DNA from: Azolla caroliniana
Taxonomy: Eukaryota > Polypodiophyta
NCBI GenBank assembly: GCA_043228905.1
Contig: JBHGNT010000001.1
Location: 14,136,001-14,200,000, forward strand
DNA length: 64,000 nucleotides
Reading direction: 5' to 3'
Program-made: the position numbers and the translations under genes
Shown here: piece after piece, positions 30,643 through 39,713 of the stretch
Numbering within the stretch: the stretch's first letter is position 1
Layout: every line of letters starts with the position of its first letter
Notes under the pieces: generated by a model
The model's input: the letters and a program-made list of their open reading frames with translations, nothing else
What the model was told of the DNA's origin: nothing
The model's database searches: none

Positions 30643-32318
30643 ATGAGGGGGTCGGATCTTGCAGAGGCCATGGCTTCGGCCGTGGATCGGATATTGAGCA
30701 CACGCGAGGGCACCGATGCCCTTGACAGAGCCATTGAGGCGGTCGTCGGTACGATCGGCCGTTTCAGCGGAAAGGATGCTACGAGGTATTTGGTGTCCTA
30801 CGGGGCGGAAATGCTGATGCAGGACATTCCGGAACAGAGGCGTCTTGCCGGGTTCCCTCGAGTGGCGATGCCGAGCATCCATGCGGAGGTGCTCGTGGTA
30901 CGGGCGGAGAGCTGTACCTGGGAGGAGTTCGAACGCTGACTCCTAGAGAAATATGGGCTGGACGACGCGCTCCGGCTTTCGAAACGGGACTTCGTGGAAT
31001 GGGTGGAGTCCCCCCGCAAAGGAAGAAACGCGTTGGCACTCCTCCGGGAGTTCGAAGAACGCTTTGCGCGCCTTTCGGCGCTTGACCGAACTATCCTGGA
31101 TACGAGCCGGGTCCTACTGTTCGTCAAGTCAGTGGAGACGAGCGGGACCGGGATCAAGTCGGCTCCTTGCTGGAAACTGAAGACGGGTTGATGACCGACT
31201 GGGCTGCGGTTAAGAGAGTCTGTGGCCGTTTCGACAAACGGCGAGAATGGGCTGACAACGGGGCGGCCGGTGAGGGCTCTGTTACAGCAAGGAGGCTTGA
31301 ACCGGCGCCGCAAGTGCGAAGGGAAGAAACCCGGGAATGGCTCGAAACCGGTCCGGCTTCGACCAGCATGGTCAATGGCTCGTCCGGAGGAGCAGCGCTA
31401 GAGGAGTTGACGCGGGCGATAAAGGATCTCCAGATCGCCCAGACTCGAAGGGAAGGCGGCGAACCGGCTCGTGACCGACGGCCGGCAGCGGGGAACAGGT
31501 GCATGTGGTGCGACGAGGTCGGCCACATTCGGAAGGACTGCGGCGATTTCGCAGAGGCGTTGAGAAACCGGGTGGTGTACCTGTGGGAAGGCCGGGTGCA
31601 CGCTGGCGACACCAGGAGGGCCCTGAGCCGAAACGACGGGCGAGGAGGTATGAAGAGACTGATGGAAGAGGCAGCGGCCCGACACGTGGAGGCCATCCAC
31701 TACTCGGCGTCGGCCGGTATTCGGGTCGGGGGCAGCGAGGCCCAAAAGGAGAGTAAAGACGGTTTCTGGTCGGCAATGCTGGAAGGCCTCGCCGGCGCGC
31801 AGCTGAGGAAAGATGAAACGGATCGCGCTGAGAGACGGGTCCGGGAAATAACTGGGTGGAGCGATCCGGTCGAGGAGAAGACGGGCTTCGTAGAAGCCGC
31901 TTGCCGGAACTACGAGGCTCTGGTAGAAGATAAGCGAGTAGGGAAAGCCGGAGCGGCCGGGCCCTCACAACGGTACGAGACCCGATTCGGGCAACGACGG
32001 AATGATGTCGGTGGGCCCGGCCCGCAAGATAACCCCAGGAAGGGCGGGTACCGACTGGGGACAGAAATAGAAAGGACTACGGACCTACGAAAGGTCCTAG
32101 AAGAACGGATCCTCGACAGCAAAGTGGAGCTGTCATTACGGGAGGTGCTAGGGATCGCCAAGAAGGAGTTCCACGACTCCATTGTAGACTTGGTGAAACG
32201 GAAGAGACTGTCGACGGAGTCGGAACCGGAAAGACCGGTGGAGGTGCGGACGACGCACATTGACGACTCGGCGCTGGAAGATGAGTGGGCGGAGAGCCAC
32301 TATTCGAGGCCACACTAG
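30643..32318 (+). pseudogene. Gypsy-1a gag
   Basis: ATG at 30643 (MRGSDLAEAM), the first ATG after the leader. A capsid-like region (ATRYLVSYGAEM, FVEWVESPRKGRN, FEERFARLSALDR) is followed by a nucleocapsid CX2CX4HX4C (CMWCDEVGHIRKDC, 31500-31541) and a long polar tail. One TGA at 30937 and one single-base frame change near 31140 break it; the remainder (31167-32318) is open for 383 codons. It ends with TAG at 32316, in the same frame as the protease that follows. Readthrough, or a simple CAG-to-TAG change, could link them. Confidence 0.85.
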
Positions 32319-32771
32319 GCCCGAGCGACCACGGAGACCCCGGTAAAGATCGGAGATGTTCAGGAACCGGTGGTGGCGTTGGTGGACCACGGTTCGGAAA
32401 TAAACCTAATGTCCATGGACTTCTATAAGAAGGGAAAGTGGCCGATCAACACCAGGCACGGGTGGAAGATACGGGCGGCGACGCGCGCCACCGAGGAACT
32501 GCACGGGGCCTGCCCGAATGTGCGAGTAAAGATCGGCGACGTTGAGATTGACCAGCACTTCTTCGTACAGGAGACGTCCTCGCATCCGGTCATATTAGGG
32601 GAACCATACATCACGGCGGCGAGAATGGAGACCAAGGTGCTGGACAACGGTTCGGCCTACGCGAGGGTCAAAAGCCAGGACAGGCGCCATTCGGTGCAAT
32701 TTTTGACGGTGCGGCCGAACCACGAGAGAAACCGCGAGTCCCTCGGTGGCGAGAACCGGGAGGATTTTTAG
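32319..32771 (+). pseudogene. Gypsy-1a aspartic protease
   Basis: Same frame as gag after the TAG at 32316. The retropepsin motif ALVDHGSEINLMS has the catalytic Asp at 32385-32387; the residue after it is His where Ser or Thr is usual. The closing HPVILGEPYI is at 32582-32611. The frame ends at 32769, and the following region is in another frame, so a frameshift lies between about 32720 and 32770. It would process the polyprotein. Confidence 0.8.
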
Positions 32772-34740
32772 AGAGGGCTGCCAAGGCGTGGGCCGAGACA
32801 GTCCGGACACTCGGGAAAGACCCCACGATTGTACGATAGGCAGGAGATTTTGCTTCTCCGACAACGGAGGGTGTATGATGGTCGGCATCGTTGGCCGAGA
32901 AAAGACAAGGGCGGAAGAGCAACTTCGAGCGTGCGGAGTTCTCGGCCCGGACGAGGAAATCAGCGGAGCCGTGGAGGTGGTCTCCTTCGACGACACCTTA
33001 GGGATGCTGAGGAAGGTTGTTGGAGAAGGCCTTAACGAAGACCGGACGATACCGGTATGTTCCGAAGAGATGTACGAAGTCATCGCGAACTTCAGTCGGG
33101 GGCTCGGGTCGGATCAGACGGCCCGAGTTAGCACAAAGTACAAGACTGTGGACCGGAAGGTAAGGCCAGTCGCGGCACCCTTACCGGAGGGCAGCGAGTC
33201 CCGGATCAGAGGGGTTGCGTCGGACCCCAGTTTACGAGATCTGGCCTGCATAGGACACACCTTCACCGACGGGACGCTCCCAAAGTTGATGGAGCTATTG
33301 AGGCAGAAGGTAGATATGGGCATTCTTGAACCGTCGAGTGCCCCATACTCGAACCGATGGTTTACCGTACCGAAGAAAAACGGAACGTTGCGCTTCATTC
33401 AAGACCTGCAGCCGGTCAACAGGGTGACCATTCAAAACGCAGGAATCGGACCGACCATAGACGAGTTCGCGGAGGCCTTTGCCGGAAGGTCGATTTACTC
33501 GGTCGGTGATCTGTACTCAGGGTACGACCAGTTCCAGCTAGCCGTGGAGAGCTGAGACATTACGACGATGCGAACTCCCCTCGGCCTAGTGCGAATGTGT
33601 ACCTTGCCACAAGGAGGGACTAACTCGGTGGCTCACATGGTAAATGCAATGAACAAGGTACTGAGGGATTGCATCCCCGACATCACCATGCCATTTCTGG
33701 ACGACATCCCGATTAAGGGGTGCCCGGTGGAGGAGAAGGACGAGACAGTCGGGCCGGACGGATGCCGGCGATTCGTGGAGAAACACATCGACGACTGCGA
33801 GAAGGTGCTACAAAGGATAGAGGATGCTAGGCTCACCTTCTCCGGGGAGAAATCGGCCTTCGGGCAATCGGAAATCCTGGTAGTCGGGCACCTATGTGGG
33901 CCATATGGCCGGAAGCCGTCTCCGGCAAAGGTAGAAGCCATCTTCGCGATGAAGACCGACTGTAGCTCGGTTACGGAAGTTCAGAGGTTCCTGGGGGCAT
34001 GCGCATTCTACCACATATGGATCCCGCATTACGCCCACGTTGCGGAGCCACTATACGGGTTGTTGAAGAAGGGGCAAAGATTCGAGTGGCGAGACGAGCA
34101 CACGGGGTCGGTCCGGAAGCTGAAGGAAGCTCTTGCGGCAGCTCCGGCGCTCCGGAAGGCTGTCTACGAGAAGGGTACCCTGGTATACATAACGGTGGAT
34201 ACGAGCCCGACCGGGATCGGATGGGTCGTCAACCAAGAAGACGAGGACGGCACCCGGTTCCCGATCCGATTCGGCGCTAAGGTCCTCAGTGAGCGACAGC
34301 GAGGGTACGCCCAGGTTAAACGTGAACTCTGGGGTATCGTTTCGGCAGTAAAGGCGGACAAAGACTACCTGATCGGGACAGAAGTGATTATCGAGACGGA
34401 TTGCCTGCCGATTGTTGGCATGGTTTCCGGATGCGCGACACCGGACCTGGCGATGCTCAGGTGGATAGCGTACATCAAGTCCCTGGACCCAGAGATACGA
34501 CACATTTCCGGAAAGGACAACGCCATGGCCGACATGCTTTCGAGGGCGAGGTTTGATGACGAGGGCGGCATGGTTTCGGAGGACGAAGAAGTCGGCGTGG
34601 ACTTCTTCGAGGCAGCGTACGTGACGACCGATGGGACGAGCACTCCGGCACTTAACGACTTCGACGAGAGCAAGTACGACGGCGAGTGGCTCCAGATCGG
34701 TGGATTCTTCCATAAGTATCCGTCCCGGAGAAAGAATTCT
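32772..34740 (+). pseudogene. Gypsy-1a reverse transcriptase and RNase H
   Basis: RT: GILEPSSAPYSNRWFTVPKKNG, FIQDLQPVNRVT, YSVGDLYSGYDQF; a TGA at 33553; then TPLGLVRMCTLPQGGTNSV and the active site FLDD at 33694-33705, followed by IPIKG. RNase H: Asp at 34198, Glu at 34324, Asp at 34399 and the closing GKDNAMADMLSR. LPQG-TNSV and FLDD-IPIKG differ from the usual plant [12 protein letters not shown] and FLDD-ILIYS and resemble fungal Ty3/gypsy lineages. The frame shifts at the hairpin insertion near 34707-34762. Confidence 0.88.
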
Positions 34741-34762
34741 CCGGGACGGATACTTATGGAAG
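34707..34762. repeat. Perfect 26-bp hairpin in pol
   Basis: Arms 34707-34732 and 34737-34762 are exact reverse complements around the loop AGAA. It lies between RNase H and integrase and changes the reading frame from the RT frame to the integrase frame. Confidence 0.92.
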
Positions 34763-35977
34763 CACCCGAAGAAGAGGGACGGCGCTCCGCTCCGGGTGGT
34801 GGCGATGAAGGAAGAACAGGAGGAGCTGCTGACGGCCTACCACGACAGCCCTTGGGCCGGACACCGTGGAACCTGGGCCACGTTCGAGAAGATAAAGGGG
34901 AAGTACTGGTGGCCGGGACTGTACCGGGACGTGCATCGATTCGTGACAACTTGCGAGAGCTGTCAGATGCACTCCATAGTCCGACACCGGGGCGAACTTC
35001 ACCCTACGTACCCTCCGACCATCCACTTCAAATGGATGGTAGACCTGGTAAGGATGCCGATAGGAGTAGGACAGATGCGGTATCTGGTCCTGGCTCGGGA
35101 AGATCTGACGAACCAGGTGGAAGGCCGGGCCCTTCAGAACAAAACGACTGCGGCCGTATGTCGGTTCCTGCTCGAGGACGTAATATGCCGGTACGGGTGC
35201 GTCGGGAAGATTGTGGCTGATCGCGGGGAGTTGGACGCCGAAGAGGCCGAGGAGCTGTTCGACCGGCTAGGAGTCAAGCTCTCACTTACCATTGCGTACA
35301 ATCCGGAGGCGAATGGAAAGGTGGAGCGCGGACACGGACCGATCGTCAAGGCATTAGTTCGGGCATGCGGAGGTCGGGTCGGGAACTGGCCGCGGCTACT
35401 GCCTTACGCGTTGTGGGCTGACCGGACTACGCACAGTTCGGTAACCGGATTCATGCCGGCAGAGCTCATGTTTGGGCAGAAGCCGATCATGCCGATCGAA
35501 CGTACGGTCTCCTCATGGCCAACCATGGACTGGAGAGACGAGATGAGCCGGGAGGAGCTGCTGACGGCACGCATACGACAGCTCGAGCGGAGACCGGAGG
35601 ACGTGGAGCAGGCTGCGGAAAAGCTTCGGGAAGCAAGGATGAGGAACAAAGCCCGGTTCGACCAAACACACCGGCTCCGACCGAAGAAGATCGAGGAAGG
35701 CGACTGGGTGCTAGTCTACGACAACGGCCTCGACAACCAGCACCGAGCGACACGGAAGTTCGCAAGAAGGTGGTTCGGGCCTTACGTGGTACAAAGCGCC
35801 AACGACAACGGGACGTACCATCTGGCGGAACTCGACGGTACGAGAATGACGATACCGGTAGCTGGGAAGCGGATCAAGACGTTCAAGAAGCGTCACGACG
35901 ACGAGCCGGATCAGGTTGACTTGGACCGCGACGACGAGCGATCCGAAACCGAGGAAGAACCGACGGGCGGGGAATGA
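34741..35977 (+). pseudogene. Gypsy-1a integrase
   Basis: Open from the hairpin to TGA at 35975. Zinc-binding region with HRGTWATFEKIKGKYWW, then CESC (34861-34970). Core with Asp at 35042 (WMVDLV), Asp at 35219 (VADRGE) and Glu at 35324 (GKVERGH), so the DDE triad is complete. A C-terminal module with FARRWFGPYVV and HLAELDGTR, and an acidic end (EEEPTGGE). This domain alone looks functional, but no start codon joins it to pol in frame. Confidence 0.9.
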
Positions 35978-36033
35978 AGGCTGGACCGGTTTTCTCCGTC
36001 CCAACACAATTTGGCGCATGCCGGTGGATGCGC

Positions 36034-36050
36034 GGTTAGGTGGGGGCGGA
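36034..36050 (+). other. Polypurine tract of Gypsy-1a
   Basis: GGTTAGGTGGGGGCGGA directly before the 3' LTR, matching the Gypsy-1b tract. Confidence 0.8.
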
Positions 36051-36686
36051 TGTCGTGAAGAAAACCGTCTACAAGCGGAATCGGTGTACCGGAGCGTAGA
36101 AACCGACTCTTCATGCACGTGCGCCTTAAGTTGTACATAGGAGATCCTAGGTAGATTCGGTAGGTAGGGAGTAAAGGGGAAACGACTCCTTGCTTGCCTA
36201 TAAAAGGAGGGAGACGAGGAGAGTAAGGGGATCGCGGGGAGTCGAGGACGAAGTGCTGTCGGTTTGCGTGCGAAGGCTTCTCTCTCTCTCTCTTTCCGAT
36301 TGCAAACGCCATAGCTTCCTTCTGTGCAGGTTTCGGGAGGCTCGCGCTGCTCTGAGGAATGCCCGAGTGCTTCCGGCAGCACCTCCAACCTACTCTTTCC
36401 CCTCTGTGCATTTACGAGCAGGTATCGGCATCTGTTCGCCGGCCTGTTCGGTTGTAACCGACTTCGTGTTTGTTGTCTTCGTGTTCTTGTTGTTTGTCTT
36501 GTCAATACATACATACTTTCGTGTCTTTCTGTGTCGTTGTTCCATTCGCGTCTTTGCGTCGAAGGGCCGTGTCCCTGTGAATCTACACTCGCACGCAGTG
36601 GGTCCCTTCTCTCTCTCTCTTACTCTTCGGTACAGGACACCCGAGGTCCCGCCTCACTCCACGCATCCGCGAGGAATACCTCGACA
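36051..36686 (+). repeat. 3' LTR of Gypsy-1a
   Basis: TGTCGTGAAG to CCTCGACA, the same length as the 5' LTR, followed by the duplicated ACGG and Copia-2C gag. Confidence 0.95.
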
Positions 36687-36843
36687 ACGGTCAAAGTCAA
36701 GGGGAAGGCCTACCTGCTTCTATTGCAGCAAGCCGGGACACTTCCAGAAGAACTATCGACACTTCCCGAAAGACTAGGAAACCAATGGTACCGATTCGAA
36801 GCGGACACCAGATCGGAACGGTAAAGACCGGAGGGGAACAGAC
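36687..36843 (+). pseudogene. Copia-2C gag continuation, zinc knuckle
   Basis: Collinear continuation of 29294-29962 after removing Gypsy-1a. The zinc knuckle reads CFYCSKPGHFQKNY, so the last Cys is Tyr; a TAG follows at 36776. Copia-2C ends at about 36843, where the sequence flips into the minus-strand RT of Copia-2E. Confidence 0.85.
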
Positions 36844-37090
36844 CGATTGAGAGCCTTCTTCAGCATCTGTATTTTGGCTTGGTCCTGTTCGACGATCAAC
36901 ATGTCGTCCACGTACAGAAGGAGTATCAAGAAGTCGCCTCCTTCGAACTTCTTCACAAACACGCAGTGATCGGCCTGCGTCTTGTCCTACCCTTGATCGG
37001 TCATGAAGGAGTCAAACTTCCGGTACCATTGTCGGGGAGCCTGCTTCAGTCCGTACAGGCTCTTCTTCAACCGGCAAACCAAGTGCTCCT
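36844..37090 (-). pseudogene. Copia-2E RT palm, distal piece
   Basis: [29 protein letters not shown] and LLLYVDDMLIV. The RT active site YVDD is intact here (YVDN in Copia-2A). One stop. It joins the proximal RT piece at 39714 across Copia-2D, with CTCCT at both edges. Confidence 0.88.
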
Positions 37091-37824
37091 TGTCAAGAAC
37101 TACATGCTCCCGATGAACAACACTCAACCACAACCAAGCTTAGAATCAAACAAAGAAAAAACGGGAATGAATGGCACGACACAATGGAGAGATGAGTACA
37201 CAGGCTGTTTACGTGGAAAACCCAAACACAGGAAAAACCACGGTAGTCCACTGACTGCTAACTATCACTATGTAACAATATACAATAGTGAGCGCATGGA
37301 GGCAACGTCCTCGTGCTCACGATCTTCACCATAGGCGGCGGTTACAACAGAGATACGAACTCTTCGTCTCTTACTCTCTCTCTCTCTCTTTGTACACTGT
37401 TGCGCTCTAATCTTGCGCCAACTAGAATGACTACAACTACAACACAGCAACCATATACTAAGTTTGCCCTAAGTCATATTTATACTAATATGAATTTTCA
37501 TCTATTTACAAATATAGCCCCGATGGACTCTAAGAAACATATTTACGAATATGTCCCTTCGTCCGATGAGCACTCCTCACCGGGTCTTCCGTTGCCAGGT
37601 ACTCCTCATTCGGTTCTCACCGAGTCTTCGGTTGTCGAGTACTCCACATCCGGTTCTCACCGGGTCTTCACCATCCGGTTCTTGCCGGGTACTCGTCATC
37701 GGGCTCTCACCGGGCCTTCCGTTGTTGAGTACTCGTCATCCGGCTCTCACCGGGTCTTCCGTTGCTAGGTACTCCATATCACTGATCTTTTCACTTCCCA
37801 TCCGGAGGGACCTGTTTCCTAACA
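37091..37824 (-). repeat. 3' LTR of Copia-2D
   Basis: 734 bp. Minus-strand TGTTAGGAAACAGG to GTTCTTGACA. Four to five U3 units (37565-37770). Confidence 0.9.
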
Positions 37825-39003
37825 AACTCCGGCATGGGATGTCTTACTAGTCCGATCCGCTTCCGACATGCATCCAGCTTGTCAGGTATCAGTACTTTGG
37901 TCAACATATCTGACCCGTTCTCGGCCGTGTGTATCTTTGTCAGCGCGAACTCCTGGTCATCTACTCTTTCCCGGATCCAGTGATACCTTCGCTAGATATG
38001 CTTCGTCCGGGAATGGTAGGCCACATTCTTTGACTGTTGCAATAGAGCCGGTATTAATGTTGCCGGATACCGAGCTCTCGGATGAAGTCCTTCGTCCATA
38101 ATATTTCCTTTCTGGCTTCCATAACCGCCATGTACTCCGGCTCCGTGGTTGACAACACAACCGTCTTCTACAGCCTCAACTGCCACGAAACAGCTCCCCC
38201 TCCATATGTCATTACATACCTGGATGTAGACCGGCTGGTATCCACATCAGTCGACATGTCTGAATCGGTAAAACCGTCAAGTTGAGGTTTTCCAAAGCCG
38301 AATCGGAGACACATATTTGAAGTGCCCTTCAAGTACCGGAGTATCCATTTGACCACGTTCCAGTGCTCCTTGCCGGGATTGCTCATAAACCGGCTCACCA
38401 CTCCGACTGCGTATCCTATATCCGGTCGGGTACACACCATTGCATACATTAAGCTCCCAACGGCAAAGGCATATGGAACCTTCATCATATCAACCTTCTC
38501 TGCTTTCGTCTTCGGGCTTTGCTTACCGGATAATCTGCAGTTTGTCGGGAGTGTCGATCCGAACGGTTTTGCTTCTAACATGTTGAACCGTTGAAGTCCC
38601 TTTGTCACGTATTTCTCCTGTGACAACCACAGTTGCTTCGTTGGCCGGTTCCGGATGATATGCATCCCCAACACCTGTCTTGTCAGACACAAGTCTTTCA
38701 TCGTGAAGGTTCGGTTGAGAGCCTTCTTCAGCATCCGTATTTTGGCTTGGTTCCGTTCGACGATCAACATGTCGTCCATGTACAGAAGGAGTATCAAGAA
38801 GTCGCCTCCTTCAAACTTCTTCACAAACACGCAGTGATCGGCCATGAACCAGTCGAACTTCTGGTACCATTGTCGGGGAGCCTGCTTCAGTCCGTACAGG
38901 CTCTTCTTCAACCGGCAAAACAAGTGACTTCGTGTGACTTCGTGTCCACTTGACATACATCAGTATGCACCAACTCCAGTGGTGCATTACGTCTCATCGG
39001 TGA
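37825..39003 (-). pseudogene. Copia-2D RT-RNase H with integrase stub
   Basis: From 39003: HTDVCQVDTKSH, the start of the integrase core, joined near 38940 to [17 protein letters not shown] of RT. The active site is YMDD (about 38777). Then RPDIGYAVGVVSRFMSNPGKEHW, RNase H with FTDSDMS and SRSTSRYV, and later stops (38168 and beyond). It ends near 37840 before a polypurine-like stretch. Gag, protease and nearly all integrase are absent. Confidence 0.88.
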
Positions 39004-39009
39004 CCACTT
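39003..39009 (-). other. Truncated primer-binding site of Copia-2D
   Basis: Minus-strand AAGTGGT next to the 5' LTR is the first part of the AGTGGTATCAGAGC seen in Copia-2A. The rest is removed by the internal deletion, so this copy cannot prime new DNA synthesis in its present form. Confidence 0.75.
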
Positions 39010-39713
39010 TGTCAGGAACTACACACTTCCGATAAACAACGCTCGGCCACAACCAAGCATAGAATCAAACACAGAAAAAATGGGAATGAATGGCACGACA
39101 CAATGGAGAGAAGAGTACACAGGATGTTTACGTGGCAAACCCAAACACGGGAAAAACCACGGCAGTCCACTGACTGCTAACTATCACTATGTAACAATAT
39201 ACAACAGTGAGCGCATGCAAGCAGCGTGCTCGTGCTCACAATCCTCGCCACAGGCGGCGGTTACAACAGACATACGAACTCTTCGTCTCTTACTCTCTCT
39301 CTCTCTCTCTGTACACTGTTGCGCTCTAATCTTGCGCCAACAAGAATGACTACAACTACAACACAGCAACCACATACTAAGTTTTCCCTAAGTCATATTT
39401 ATACTAATATGACTTTTCGGCTATTTACAAATATAGCCCTGATGGACTCTCAGAAACATATTTACGAATATGTCCCTTCATCCGGTGAGCACTCCTCACC
39501 GGGCCTACATCATCCGCCGCTTGCCGGGCACAAGTCATTCGGTTCTCACCGGGTCTTCCGTTGCCGGGTACTCCACATCCGGTTCTCACCAGATCTTCAC
39601 CATCCGGTTCTTGCCGGGTACTCATCATCTAGCTCCCACCAGGTCTTCAGTTGCCAGGTACTCCATATCACTGTTCTTTTCACTTCCCATCCGGAGGGAC
39701 CTGTTTCCTAACA
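39010..39713 (-). repeat. 5' LTR of Copia-2D
   Basis: 704 bp, TGTTAGGAAACAGG to GTTCCTGACA on the minus strand. Three to four U3 units (39490-39660). Confidence 0.9.

Larger units (their letters stand above)
29963..36686 (+). mobile_element. Gypsy-1a, full-length fungal-like Ty3/gypsy element
   Basis: 6.7-kb element with two 636-bp LTRs (29963-30598 and 36051-36686) differing at about 12 positions by eye, a leader, gag, protease, RT, RNase H, integrase and a polypurine tract, inserted in Copia-2C gag with ACGG on both sides. The coding part is more GC-rich than the neighbours. Stops and frame changes break the reading frame, so it is young but not autonomous as read. Confidence 0.95.
37091..39713 (-). 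mobile_element. Copia-2D, miniature internally deleted element
   Basis: 2.6-kb minus-strand element with 5' LTR 39713-39010, 3' LTR 37824-37091 and the perfect target duplication CTCCT (37086-37090, 39714-39718). The internal region is only 1.2 kb: a 7-base primer-site stub, a 60-bp piece of integrase, and RT from KKSLYGLKQ to the RNase H end. Two internal deletions, yet LTR ends and duplication are complete, so it inserted either before or after shrinking. Confidence 0.93.
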
